A DNA stretch of 64,000 nucleotides, taken from Gammaproteobacteria bacterium. Its GTDB lineage: Bacteria > Pseudomonadota > Gammaproteobacteria > Pseudomonadales > JADFDG01. Positions 35,728 to 44,308 of this stretch are shown here, one piece after another. The notes beneath the pieces are model-generated. The model ran no database searches, was not told where the DNA came from, and saw only the letters and a program-made list of their open reading frames with translations. A program made the translations under genes and the position numbers. Within the stretch, counting starts at the first letter, position 1, and each line of letters opens with the position of its first letter. The stretch spans positions 62,001 to 126,000 of the forward strand of contig JADFDG010000007.1 of the NCBI GenBank assembly GCA_018262975.1, read 5' to 3'.

Positions 35728-36528
35728 TTAGCGGAAAAACAACTCCCGCAATTTCTCACCCGGCTCCGACGCGCGCATGAACGACTCGCCGACCAGGAAC
35801 GCGTTCACCTGCTTCGCACGCATCGCCGCCACGTCCTGCGCCGTGTTGATGCCGCTCTCGGTCACCACCAGCACATCCGGCGGGATGGCCGCCAGCATGT
35901 TGAACGTCGTCGCCAGCGACACCTCGAAGGTGTGCAGGTCACGGTTGTTGATGCCGACCAGTTCGATATCCAGCTTCAGCGCGCGATCGAGCTCGCGGCG
36001 GTCGTGCACTTCCACCAGCACGTCCAGCCCCAGGCCGGTGGCCGTCGCGTACAGCGCGGCCAGTTCGGCATCGTCCAGCGACGCCACGATCAGCAGCACC
36101 GCATCGGCGCCGAGCGCGCGCGCCTCCACCACCTGGTATTCGTCGACGATGAAGTCCTTGCGCAGCACCGGCAGGCGGCAGGCGGCGCGCGCCGCCACCA
36201 GGTAGTCGTCGGCGCCCTGGAAGAAGTCCACGTCGGTCAGCACCGACAGGCAGGCGGCGCCACCGGCCTCGTAGCCACGTGCGATCGCCGGCACGTCCCA
36301 GTCGGCACGGATCAGACCCTTGGAGGGCGAGGCGCGCTTGATCTCGGCGATAACCGCCGGCTCGCCGGCGCGCACGCGGCGGCGCAGCGCGTCGACGAAG
36401 CCGCGCGGCGGCTCCTGCGTGGTGGCGAGGTCATGCAGCCGCGCCATCGGCACGCGCGCGGCGCGTTCGGCGACTTCCTCGCGCTTGCGACGATTGATGC
36501 GATCAAGGATGGTGATGCCGCAAGTCAT
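35728..36528 (-). CDS. trpC: Indole-3-glycerol phosphate synthase
   Basis: TrpC closes the indole ring in tryptophan synthesis. The 266-residue monofunctional enzyme has [37 protein letters not shown] (catalytic Lys), [40 protein letters not shown] and [12 protein letters not shown]. It is the last gene of trpEGDC; unlike trpE, G and D it is separated from its neighbour (90 nt from trpD) by a REPIN pair. Confidence 0.97.
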   Translation of the reverse strand: MTCGITILDRINRRKREEVAERAARVPMARLHDLATTQEPPRGFVDALRRRVRAGEPAVIAEIKRASPSKGLIRADWDVPAIARGYEAGGAACLSVLTDVDFFQGADDYLVAARAACRLPVLRKDFIVDEYQVVEARALGADAVLLIVASLDDAELAALYATATGLGLDVLVEVHDRRELDRALKLDIELVGINNRDLHTFEVSLATTFNMLAAIPPDVLVVTESGINTAQDVAAMRAKQVNAFLVGESFMRASEPGEKLRELFFR

Positions 36529-36556
36529 TTATTGGTCCGCCTGCTCTGCCATTCTT

Positions 36557-36616
36557 GTAGAGAGGGGGCCATGCCCCCGACGTTCTTGCTCTTCAACATC
36601 GGGGCCATGCCCCCCG
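36557..36616. repeat. REPIN-like pair inside the trp operon (trpD-trpC gap)
   Basis: Unit one GTAGAGAGGGGGC-CAT-GCCCCCGA (36557-36580); unit two, degenerate, TCGGGGCCATGCCCCCC (36599-36615). It occupies most of the 90-nt gap and ends at the trpD stop. Confidence 0.82.
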
Positions 36617-36618
36617 CA

Positions 36619-37650
36619 TCATTTCTTGAGGAGCTGGGTGACGCGCACGTATTCGTCGAGCTTCTCGCGCGGCAGGCCGGTAGCCAGCGCATCCTGCGCC
36701 ATCTCCACGCCACGCTTGAGGCTGTCGCACAGGCCGGCGGCGCAGATGGCGGCACCGGCGTTCAGCGCCACGATGTCCGCGGCCGGACCCTCGCGCCGCT
36801 CGAACACCTCGCGGATGATCGCCAGGCTCTGCTGCGCATTCGCGGCGCGCAGGGCGTCGAGCGATGCCGCGCGCTTGATGCCGAAGTCCTCCGGCGCAAC
36901 CGTGTACTCGTGCACCACGCCGTTCTTCAGCTCGGCGATGTGCGTCTCCGCGCAAACGGAGATCTCGTCCAGCCCGTCGGCGGAATGCACCACGAACACG
37001 TGGCGCTCGCCCAGCTCGTCGCACACGTCGGCCACCACGCGCAGCCACTCCTTGCCGTACACGCCGAGCACGGCGTTCTTCGCGCCGGCCGGGTTGGTGA
37101 GCGGCCCGAGCAGGTTGAAGATGGTGCGCACGCCCAGCTCGCGGCGCGGCCCGATGGCGTGCTTCATCGCCTCGTGGTGCTGCGGCGCGAACATGAAGCC
37201 AAAGCCGATGTCGCGGATGCAGCGCGCCACTTCCTCCGGCGTCAGCACCAGGTTGGCGCCGGCCGCCTCCAGCAGGTCGGCGGAGCCGGACGAACTGGAA
37301 ACCGAGCGGTTGCCGTGCTTGGCGACGTGGCCACCGGCTGCCGCCACCACGAACGCGGAGGCGGTCGACACGTTGAACATGTGCGCGCCGTCACCACCGG
37401 TGCCGCAGGTATCCACCAGGTAGGGAACGCCGCTGCAATCCACGGGCTTGACCAGCTTGCGCATCACTTTCGCGGCGCCGACCAGTTCCTGCAGCACCTC
37501 GCCCTTCATGCGCAGGGCCACCAGGAAACCACCGACCTGCGCCGGCGTGGCCTTGCCGGTCATGATCAGGTCCATCACGTCTTCCATCTCGTGCGCGTCG
37601 AGCGACTGGCGTTCCAGCAGCACGCGGATCGCGGTTTGCATGTCCATCAC
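36619..37650 (-). CDS. trpD: Anthranilate phosphoribosyltransferase
   Basis: TrpD transfers the phosphoribosyl group from PRPP to anthranilate. The 343-residue protein has the PRPP loop [43 protein letters not shown] and [19 protein letters not shown]. The first ATG overlaps the trpG stop (ATGA), so the two are translationally coupled; a second ATG follows directly. Confidence 0.97.
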   Translation of the reverse strand: MMDMQTAIRVLLERQSLDAHEMEDVMDLIMTGKATPAQVGGFLVALRMKGEVLQELVGAAKVMRKLVKPVDCSGVPYLVDTCGTGGDGAHMFNVSTASAFVVAAAGGHVAKHGNRSVSSSSGSADLLEAAGANLVLTPEEVARCIRDIGFGFMFAPQHHEAMKHAIGPRRELGVRTIFNLLGPLTNPAGAKNAVLGVYGKEWLRVVADVCDELGERHVFVVHSADGLDEISVCAETHIAELKNGVVHEYTVAPEDFGIKRAASLDALRAANAQQSLAIIREVFERREGPAADIVALNAGAAICAAGLCDSLKRGVEMAQDALATGLPREKLDEYVRVTQLLKK

Positions 37651-38231
37651 GGGCGGATCTCCAGGAAGTTCTTCAGCAGCGCGTGGCCGTGCTCGGTGAG
37701 AATGGATTCCGGGTGGAACTGCACGCCCTGGATCGGCAGCGTGCGGTGCTGCAGGCCCATCACCTCGTCCATGGAGCCGTCCGGCAGCTGCGTCCAGGCG
37801 GTGATTTCCAGGCAGTCCGGGAAGCTTGCGCGTTCCACCACCAGCGAGTGGTAACGGGTGGCGTTGAACGGGCTGGGCAGCCCGGCGAACACGCCCTTGC
37901 CTTCATGGTGGATGGGCGACAGCTTGCCGTGCATCACCTCGCGCGCACGGATGACGTTGCCGCCGAATACCGCGCCGATGCTCTGGTGGCCGAGGCAAAC
38001 ACCGAGGATGGGCAGCTTGCCCGCGAATTCCCGGATCGCCGCCATCGAGATGCCGGCTTCATTGGGCGTACAGGGACCCGGCGAGATCACCAAGCGCTCC
38101 GGCTTGAGTCGCGCGATGTCCTCGAGGGTGATCTCGTCGTTGCGCACTACCTTCACCTCGGCGCCCAGCTCGCACAGGTACTGCACGATGTTGAAGGTGA
38201 AGCTGTCGTAGTTGTCGATCATCAGCAGCAT
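37647..38231 (-). CDS. trpG: Anthranilate synthase component II (glutamine amidotransferase)
   Basis: TrpG supplies ammonia from glutamine to TrpE. The 194-residue class I amidotransferase has [30 protein letters not shown], the nucleophile in [15 protein letters not shown] and the His-Glu pair in [12 protein letters not shown]. It lies 16 nt after trpE and overlaps trpD. Confidence 0.97.
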   Translation of the reverse strand: MLLMIDNYDSFTFNIVQYLCELGAEVKVVRNDEITLEDIARLKPERLVISPGPCTPNEAGISMAAIREFAGKLPILGVCLGHQSIGAVFGGNVIRAREVMHGKLSPIHHEGKGVFAGLPSPFNATRYHSLVVERASFPDCLEITAWTQLPDGSMDEVMGLQHRTLPIQGVQFHPESILTEHGHALLKNFLEIRP

Positions 38232-38247
38232 GGGGGATTCCTCCGAT

Positions 38248-39747
38248 TCAGGGCTTGAGACCGGACTGCGCCATCGCCACCGCGACGAACATGGCGCGCC
38301 CCTTGTTCTTGGTCTCTTCCCACTCGGAAGTGGGCACCGAGTCGGCCACCACGCCGGCGCCGGCTTGGATGTGCAGCTGGCCGTCCTTGATCACCGCGGT
38401 GCGGATGGCAATCGCGGTGTCCATGTTGCCGTCCCAGCCGATGTAGCCCACGGCGCCGCCGTAGATGCCACGCTTGACCGGCTCGAGCTCATCGATGATT
38501 TCCATGGCGCGGATTTTCGGCGCGCCGGACAGCGTGCCGGCCGGGAAGGTGGCGCGCAGTACGTCCAGCGCGCTCATGCCCGGCTTCAGCCGCCCTTCCA
38601 CGTTGGACACGATGTGCATCACGTGCGAGTAGCGCTCGATCACCATCTTGCCGGTGACAGCCACGCTGCCGGTCTCGGCGATGCGGCCCACGTCGTTGCG
38701 CCCGAGGTCGATGAGCATCAGGTGCTCGGCGATTTCCTTGGGGTCGGCGAGCAGGTCTTTTTCCAGCGCCAGGTCTTCTTCCTCGTTGCGGCCACGCTTG
38801 CGGGTGCCGGCAATCGGGCGCACGGTGACAGTGCGACCGTGTTCGCCATCGGCCAGCCGCGCGAGGATTTCCGGCGACGAACCGACGATATGGAAGTCAT
38901 CGAGGTCGAGGAAGAACAGGTACGGCGACGGGTTCAGGTAGCGCAGCGCACGGTACAGGTCGAGCGGGCGCGCACTGAACGGGACCGTCATGCGCTGGCT
39001 GATCACCACCTGCATGATGTCGCCGGCCAGTACGTAGTCCTTGATGCGCCCCACCGCGCGCTCGAAGTCCGGTTGCGGGAAGCTGGAGGCGAAATCGCTC
39101 TCGGCGTGTGCCGGCTGCACCTCGGCCTTGTCCGGCAGCGCACCGTTGCGCAACTGCGCGTGCAGCGCGTCCAGGCGAGCTTGCGCGGCTTCGAAGGAGC
39201 CGGCAACCGCGGGGTCGGCATGCACGATGAAGTACAGCGAACCGCGCAGGTTGTCGAACACCACCACTTCGTCGCTGAGCATCAGCAGGATGTCCGGCGT
39301 GCCGATCGGATCCGGCTTCACGGTGGCGGCGAGTTTCTTCTCGACGTAGCGCACCGTGTCATAGCCGAAATAGCCGACCAGGCCGCCGGTGAAGCGCGGC
39401 AGGCCGTCGATGTGCGGCACCCGGTAGCGCTGCTCGAACGCCTCGATGAAGGCCAGCGGGTCGTCCGCCGTCAGCGTCTCCGTTTCGCGGCCTTCGTGCG
39501 TCACGCGCACCTCGTGGCCGCGCACGGTCAGCACGGTCTTCGCCGGCAGGCCGATGATGGAGTAACGCCCCCACTTCTCGCCGCCCTGCACCGACTCGAA
39601 CAGGTACGAGTACGGGCCGCGCGCCAGCTTGGCGTAGGCGGACAGCGGTGTATCGAGGTCGGCCAGCACCTCGCGCACCACGGGCACGCGGTTGTAGCCG
39701 GCGCGGGCAAAGGCCGGGAAATCCTGGGCGGTAACGAAGGTAACCAT
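38248..39747 (-). CDS. trpE: Anthranilate synthase component I
   Basis: TrpE converts chorismate to anthranilate. The 499-residue protein has the N-terminal regulatory domain with the tryptophan feedback element ([18 protein letters not shown], close to the LLES motif) and the chorismate-binding domain ([50 protein letters not shown]). The start [19 protein letters not shown] follows AGAGAGACC; the longer frame to 39978 crosses the promoter region. Gene order trpE-G-D-C downstream of rpe-gph is the Pseudomonas/Xanthomonas arrangement. Confidence 0.97.
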   Translation of the reverse strand: MVTFVTAQDFPAFARAGYNRVPVVREVLADLDTPLSAYAKLARGPYSYLFESVQGGEKWGRYSIIGLPAKTVLTVRGHEVRVTHEGRETETLTADDPLAFIEAFEQRYRVPHIDGLPRFTGGLVGYFGYDTVRYVEKKLAATVKPDPIGTPDILLMLSDEVVVFDNLRGSLYFIVHADPAVAGSFEAAQARLDALHAQLRNGALPDKAEVQPAHAESDFASSFPQPDFERAVGRIKDYVLAGDIMQVVISQRMTVPFSARPLDLYRALRYLNPSPYLFFLDLDDFHIVGSSPEILARLADGEHGRTVTVRPIAGTRKRGRNEEEDLALEKDLLADPKEIAEHLMLIDLGRNDVGRIAETGSVAVTGKMVIERYSHVMHIVSNVEGRLKPGMSALDVLRATFPAGTLSGAPKIRAMEIIDELEPVKRGIYGGAVGYIGWDGNMDTAIAIRTAVIKDGQLHIQAGAGVVADSVPTSEWEETKNKGRAMFVAVAMAQSGLKP

Positions 39748-39941
39748 GGGGGTCTCTCTGGGAATCGGCAGGGTGTGCGGCAGCGGGGCAGGCCCCGCGG
39801 TCAACGGCCCCGGGTCCTGGCCGCGTGATGGCCGGGACGGGGCGGCGGGGGCGTCAGTTACGCCATCGCGTATCGCTGTAAACCCTGCTGGCAAGAGACA
39901 TGGACTGGTGCAATCCGGACGGAAGGAAGAATCAGTACCGA

Positions 39942-39970
39942 ATGGTAACCGCCGGACCCGGCGTCGCCAA
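39942..39970 (-). promoter_or_regulatory. Candidate trpE promoter
   Basis: On the minus strand TTGGCG (39965-39970), 17-nt spacer, TACCAT (39942-39947), about 195 nt before the trpE start. No convincing leader peptide or attenuator with a U-run follows. Confidence 0.35.
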
Positions 39971-40050
39971 GCCGCCACTGCCCGGGCTGTTCATCGGCAT
40001 CCCCCAAATGGGGTTTGCCGGTCCCCGCATCGTCCTCTTAGGATTGGGCC

Positions 40051-40194
40051 GAACGCCGGGAACTCGCCAGTACCGGCACGCAGCAGCCGCGCCCGCCAGG
40101 AGGCAGGTCGGCACGGTGCACCCCTGACAAGGCGCACCCCGCGGAAAGGATGCAAGCGGGTGCCGGCCGGCGCGTTTGGTCGGCACTTTTTTTT
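40051..40194 (+). ncRNA. Candidate small RNA gene between gph and trpE
   Basis: The 453-nt gap 39748-40200 has no credible protein gene but ends, on the plus strand, in a strong terminator that no known plus-strand gene needs. A TTGCCG-18-TAGGAT promoter (40015-40044) would start a transcript of about 144 nt. Its 5' end (CCGAACGCCGG) can pair with the 3' region (CCGGCGCGTTTGG), closing a rod, and a smaller GGTGC/GCACC hairpin lies inside. I do not recognise the RNA family. Confidence 0.35.
40160..40194 (+). terminator. Plus-strand rho-independent terminator
   Basis: GTGCCGGCC and GGTCGGCAC (one G-U pair) around a 9-nt loop, followed by eight T. On the minus strand there is no U-run, so it does not serve gph. 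Confidence 0.85.
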
Positions 40195-40200
40195 GCCCCG

Positions 40201-40866
40201 TCAACCCGCCAGCAACGCCCGCAGGTCCGACATCACCCGGTCCGGGTTGTCCTCGGCCACCGGCCGCCCGTAGTTATAGCCGTAATCCACCGCCACCACC
40301 GGGCAGCCCGCCGCGCGTGCAGCCTCGATGTCGTTGCTCGAATCACCCACCATCAGCGCCTCGGCCGGGCGCACGCCCAGCAACTCGCAGGCATGCCACA
40401 GCGGCGCCGGGTCCGGCTTCTTCACCGGCAGCGTGTCACCGCCGATCAGCACCGGGAAGTGCTGCAGGATGCCCAGCGCCTCGAACAGCGGCGCCACGTA
40501 GCGGTGCGGCTTGTTGGTGATCACCGCCATCAGCAGCCCGCGCGCGGCCAGGCCATCGAGCGCCTCGGCAACGCCGGGGTACAGGCGCGACGCCTCGCCG
40601 TTGCTGTCGTCGTAATGGCGGAAAAAGATTTCCATGGCGCGCGGCAGCAGGGCGTCGTCATCGGGCACGCCGGCCACGTCGAAGGCCAGTGCACGCCGCA
40701 CCAGCATGCGGCCGCCGTTGCCCACCCAGCCGCGCACGCGCGACTCGCCGGCCGGCGCGCGCCCGAGGTCGAGCAGCATGCGGTCGACCGCCACCGCGAT
40801 ATCGGGCACCGAGTCAACCAGCGTGCCGTCGAGATCGAACAGGACCGCGCGGATGCCGGCGAGCAT
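40201..40866 (-). CDS. gph: Phosphoglycolate phosphatase
   Basis: A HAD-family phosphatase that removes 2-phosphoglycolate. The 221-residue protein has motif I FDLDGTLVDS (nucleophile Asp), motif II ITNKPH and motif III/IV GDSSNDIEAARAAG, with an alpha-helical cap between. The ATG at 40866 shares one base with the rpe stop (TGATG); the longer frame to 41265 is a shadow of rpe. The rpe-gph-trpE order is typical. Confidence 0.95.
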   Translation of the reverse strand: MLAGIRAVLFDLDGTLVDSVPDIAVAVDRMLLDLGRAPAGESRVRGWVGNGGRMLVRRALAFDVAGVPDDDALLPRAMEIFFRHYDDSNGEASRLYPGVAEALDGLAARGLLMAVITNKPHRYVAPLFEALGILQHFPVLIGGDTLPVKKPDPAPLWHACELLGVRPAEALMVGDSSNDIEAARAAGCPVVAVDYGYNYGRPVAEDNPDRVMSDLRALLAG

Positions 40867-41525
40867 CACAGCGCGGCGCGCATGGCGTCGATCACCGCCT
40901 TGTAGTCCGGCTTGCCGAAAATCGCCGAGCCGGCCACGAAGGTATCGGCGCCGGCGGCGGCGATCTCGCCGATGTTCTTCTCGCTCACGCCGCCGTCCAC
41001 TTCCAGGCGGATGTTGTAGCCGCTGGCATCCAGCATCTGCCGCACCTTCTTCAGCTTGGGCAGCGTGGACGGGATGAACGCCTGGCCGCCGAAACCGGGG
41101 TTCACGCTCATCAGCAGCACGAAGTCGAGCTTGTCGTAGACGTGCTCGAGGTAGTGCGTGGGCGTAGCCGGGTTCAGCACCAGGCCGGCCTTGCAGCCAC
41201 CGGCGCGGATCAGCTGCAGCGAACGGTCGACGTGGTCCGAGGCTTCCGGGTGGAAGCTGATCCACGATGCGCCGGCCTCGATGAAGTCGCCGATCAGGCG
41301 GTCCACCGGGCGCACCATCAGGTGCACGTCGATGGGCGCCGTCACGCCGTGCTTGCGCAGGGCCTTGCAGACCATCGGGCCGATGGTCAGGTTGGGCACG
41401 TAGTGGTTGTCCATCACGTCGAAGTGGACGATGTCGGCGCCGGCGGCCAGCACGGCATCCACCTCGGCGCCCAGGCGGGCGAAGTCCGCGGACAGGATGG
41501 AGGGGGCGATCAGGTAGTCAGGCAT
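40866..41525 (-). CDS. rpe: Ribulose-phosphate 3-epimerase
   Basis: Rpe interconverts ribulose 5-phosphate and xylulose 5-phosphate in the pentose phosphate pathway. The 219-residue TIM barrel has [31 protein letters not shown] (metal His/Asp), [19 protein letters not shown] and [11 protein letters not shown]. It is the first gene of the rpe-gph unit, divergent from the beta-glucan synthase gene. Confidence 0.97.
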   Translation of the reverse strand: MPDYLIAPSILSADFARLGAEVDAVLAAGADIVHFDVMDNHYVPNLTIGPMVCKALRKHGVTAPIDVHLMVRPVDRLIGDFIEAGASWISFHPEASDHVDRSLQLIRAGGCKAGLVLNPATPTHYLEHVYDKLDFVLLMSVNPGFGGQAFIPSTLPKLKKVRQMLDASGYNIRLEVDGGVSEKNIGEIAAAGADTFVAGSAIFGKPDYKAVIDAMRAAL

Positions 41526-41555
41526 GAACGGGCTCCCGGAAGGTGCGCCTATTGT

Positions 41556-41565
41556 CCGCTATCAT
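41556..41565 (+). promoter_or_regulatory. Probable -10 region of the beta-glucan synthase gene
   Basis: CCGCTATCAT, identical to the 10-mers at 1852 and 19919, lies 30 nt before the start codon. Confidence 0.4.
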
Positions 41566-41595
41566 GCGCGCCACACAACAGGAACCGTTACGTAC

Positions 41596-44196
41596 ATGCC
41601 ACGTCGCGTCATCCGCCTCATGCCCGCCCTGTTCGTGGTGCTCGCCCTGTCGGCCATCACGCTGGGTATCTGGGCCATCGCCAACCGCCCGATGGTCGAG
41701 CCGCCGTGGCCGGCCGAGGTGGCCGGCTACGCCTACTCGCCCTATCGCGCCGGCCAGAACCCCATGGAGGGCACCCACCCCTCCGCCGACGAGATCCGCC
41801 AGGACCTGGTGCTGTTGTCGGGACAGACGAAGCGCATCCGCACCTACTCGGTGGCGGGCATCCTCGGCGACATCCCGGCGATCGCGGCGCCGCTGGGCAT
41901 GCGGGTGACCGTCGGCGCCTGGCTCGGCGCCGACCTGGCGCAGAACGCCGACGAGATCGAGCGGCTGATCGACATCGTCAACGCCAACCCGAACATCGAC
42001 CGGGTCATCGTCGGCAACGAGACGCTGCTGCGCGAGGAGTTGTCGGTTGAACAACTGATCGCCTACGTGCAGTACGTGAAGGAACGCGTGAACGTGCCGG
42101 TGTCCACCGCCGAACCCTGGCACCTGTGGAACGCGAACCGGCCGCTGGCCGATGCCTGCGACTTCATCGCCGCACACTTCCTGCCCTACTGGCAGGGCAA
42201 GCGCCTGGAGGAAGCCAACGACCACATCGCCAGCATGCACTACGCGCTGACGCAGTCGTTCCCCGGCAAACCGATCGTGCTGGCGGAAGTGGGCTGGCCC
42301 AGCCGCGGCCGCGAAGTGGGTGATGCCGAAGCCACCACGGCGGACGAGGCGCGCTTTCTGCGCAACTTCCTGCCGATGGCGGCCGACCTCAAGCTCGACT
42401 ACTTCATCATGGAAGCCTTCGACCAGCCGTGGAAGCGCGCCAACGAGGGCTCGGTAGGCGCCTACTGGGGCGTGTGGGATGTCGATCGCCAGCCGAAATT
42501 CCCGTTCACCGGGCCGATCGTGGAGATCCCCGAGTGGCGCCTGCTGGTGTCGATTTCCATCGCGCTGGCCATCCTGACCTTCCTGGTGCTGCTCAGCGAC
42601 GGCTCGCTGCTGCGCAAGCGCGCACTGAGTTTCCTCGCGGTGGTGGCGTTTGCCTCCACGACCACGCTGGTGTGGATGGCGCACCATTTCTTCGACCAGT
42701 ACGCGACCGTCGGCACCATCGTGCTGGGCGCGATACTGGCCGTGAGTGCGCTGGGCGTGATGGTGGTGCTGCTGGTGGAGGCCCACGAGTGGGCCGAGGC
42801 GATCTGGGTGAAGCAACGCCGGCGGCCGTTTGCCCCGGTGACGACCGCCGCCGCCGATTACCGGCCGAAGGTCTCCATCCACGTGCCCTGCTACAACGAA
42901 CCGCCGGAGATGGTGATCGCCACGCTCGACGCGCTGGCCGCACTGGACTGGCCGGACTACGAAGTACTGGTGATCGACAACAACACGCGCAACCCGGCGG
43001 TGTGGGAGCCGGTGCAGGCGTATTGCGCGCAGTTGAATGCGGCGAGGGATCGGGGGCATGGCCCCCTCCCTACATTCAGGTTCTTCCACGTCGCGCCGCT
43101 GGCGGGCTTCAAGGCCGGCGCGCTGAACTTCGGCCTGCGCCACACCGCGCCGGACGCGGAGATCGTCGCGGTGATCGACAGCGACTACCAGGTGGACCCC
43201 GACTGGCTGCGCCACCTGGTGCCGCATTTCGCGCGCGACGAAATCGCCATCGTCCAGGCGCCGCAGGATTACCGCGACGGCGACGAGAACGCCTTCAAGC
43301 GCATGTGCTACGCCGAGTACAAGGGCTTCTTCCACATCGGCATGGTCACCCGCAACGACCGCAACGCGATCATCCAGCACGGCACCATGACCATGGTGCG
43401 CAAGCAGGTGCTGGAGGAAGTCGGTGGCTGGGCCGAGTGGTGCATCACCGAGGACGCCGAGCTGGGCCTGCGCATCTTCGAGGCCGGCCACGAGGCCGCC
43501 TACGTCGAACGCAGTTATGGCAAGGGCCTGATCCCCGACAACTGCATCGATTACCAGAAGCAGCGCTTCCGCTGGGCCTACGGCGCCATGCAGATCATGC
43601 GCGCGCACGCCGGCGAGCTGTTCTTCGGGCAGCAAAGCGCGCTCACCCCCGGGCAGCGCTACCACTTCGTCGGCGGCTGGCTGCCGTGGCTGGCCGACGG
43701 CTTCAACCTGGTGTTCACGCTGGGTGCCGTGCTGTGGTCCGTGCTGATGATCGCCTTCCCGCAGCGCTTCGACCCGCCGCTGGCGGTGTTCGCCATCCCG
43801 CCGCTGGCGCTGTTCTTCTTCAAGTGGGCGAAGCTGTGGTTCCTGTACCGCCGGCGCGTGGGCACCGACCGGGCCACCACCTTTGCCGCGGCGTTCGCCG
43901 GCCTGGCGCTCTCCTACACCATTGCCCGCGCGGTGCTGTACGGCCTGGTGACGAAATCCATGCCGTTCCTGCGCACACCCAAGCTGCGCGAGCGCGAATC
44001 GGTGTGGTCGGCGCTGCTGCTGGCACGCGAGGAACTGGCGCTGTTCGTCGTGCTGTTGCTGTGCGCGGTTGGCGTGGCGGTGCAGCAGCATGCGGGCGCC
44101 ACCGACGTGCAACTGTGGATCGCGGTCCTGCTGGTGCAGGCGACCCCCTACGCGGCGTCGGTGGCGATGAGCGTGGTCAGCGCCCGCTCGTCGTAG
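41596..44196 (+). CDS. ndvB: NdvB-type beta-glucan synthase: GH17 domain fused to GT2
   Basis: An 866-residue inner-membrane protein. N-terminal TM, then a periplasmic glycoside hydrolase 17 domain (about 30-310) with acid/base Glu in VIVGNETLL and nucleophile Glu in VLAEVGWPS; three TM helices (about 315-405); cytosolic GT2 (about 430-700) with VSIHVPCYNEPPE, AVIDSDYQVD, CITEDAELG and QKQRFRWAYG; and four C-terminal TM helices. This is the Pseudomonas NdvB plan, which makes cyclic beta-1,3-glucans linked to biofilm antibiotic tolerance. A REP-like repeat is inserted in frame (residues 485-493, DRGHGPLPT) between the first and second GT2 motifs, and the stop codon TAG is the start of another repeat. 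Function of this copy is inferred. Confidence 0.88.
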   Translation: MPRRVIRLMPALFVVLALSAITLGIWAIANRPMVEPPWPAEVAGYAYSPYRAGQNPMEGTHPSADEIRQDLVLLSGQTKRIRTYSVAGILGDIPAIAAPLGMRVTVGAWLGADLAQNADEIERLIDIVNANPNIDRVIVGNETLLREELSVEQLIAYVQYVKERVNVPVSTAEPWHLWNANRPLADACDFIAAHFLPYWQGKRLEEANDHIASMHYALTQSFPGKPIVLAEVGWPSRGREVGDAEATTADEARFLRNFLPMAADLKLDYFIMEAFDQPWKRANEGSVGAYWGVWDVDRQPKFPFTGPIVEIPEWRLLVSISIALAILTFLVLLSDGSLLRKRALSFLAVVAFASTTTLVWMAHHFFDQYATVGTIVLGAILAVSALGVMVVLLVEAHEWAEAIWVKQRRRPFAPVTTAAADYRPKVSIHVPCYNEPPEMVIATLDALAALDWPDYEVLVIDNNTRNPAVWEPVQAYCAQLNAARDRGHGPLPTFRFFHVAPLAGFKAGALNFGLRHTAPDAEIVAVIDSDYQVDPDWLRHLVPHFARDEIAIVQAPQDYRDGDENAFKRMCYAEYKGFFHIGMVTRNDRNAIIQHGTMTMVRKQVLEEVGGWAEWCITEDAELGLRIFEAGHEAAYVERSYGKGLIPDNCIDYQKQRFRWAYGAMQIMRAHAGELFFGQQSALTPGQRYHFVGGWLPWLADGFNLVFTLGAVLWSVLMIAFPQRFDPPLAVFAIPPLALFFFKWAKLWFLYRRRVGTDRATTFAAAFAGLALSYTIARAVLYGLVTKSMPFLRTPKLRERESVWSALLLAREELALFVVLLLCAVGVAVQQHAGATDVQLWIAVLLVQATPYAASVAMSVVSARSS
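43050..43073 (-). repeat. REP-like unit inside the GT2 coding sequence
   Basis: TCGGGGGCATGGCCCCCTC followed by CCTAC, the same unit as in the intergenic copies, translated as D-R-G-H-G-P-L-P-T. The reading frame is kept. Confidence 0.9.
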
Positions 44197-44288
44197 CGAG
44201 GGGGCCACGCCCCCGCCCTGTGTAGCGAGGGGGCCGTGCCCCCGATGCGTTGAGAGCAAGAGCGTCGGGGGCATGGCCCCCTCGCTAC
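44193..44288. repeat. Three REP-like units after the beta-glucan synthase gene
   Basis: Units at 44193-44215 (loop CAC), 44222-44245 (loop CGT) and 44265-44288 (inverted). The last two form a REPIN-like pair with a 19-nt spacer. The first provides the stop codon of the upstream gene. Confidence 0.88.
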
Positions 44289-44308
44289 AAGCTGCGCGGA
44301 AACGCGGT

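Noticed and set aside
39854..39901. A 15-residue minus-strand ORF upstream of trpE as a trp leader peptide
   Set aside because: It has a single Trp codon, no ribosome site and no downstream terminator with a U-run, so attenuation is not supported.
39905..40115. Cobalamin-riboswitch-like words (GGTGCAATCC, GCCACTG, GCCAGGAGGCAGG) in the gph-trpE gap
   Set aside because: The conserved CCCGCAACTG segment and a proper B12 box (GCCAGGAGACC) are missing, and no cobalamin-related gene follows. The resemblance looks like chance in GC-rich DNA.
40957..41265. N-terminal extension of Gph in its long open frame
   Set aside because: The extension overlaps rpe in another frame; the HAD motif starts right after the ATG at 40866.
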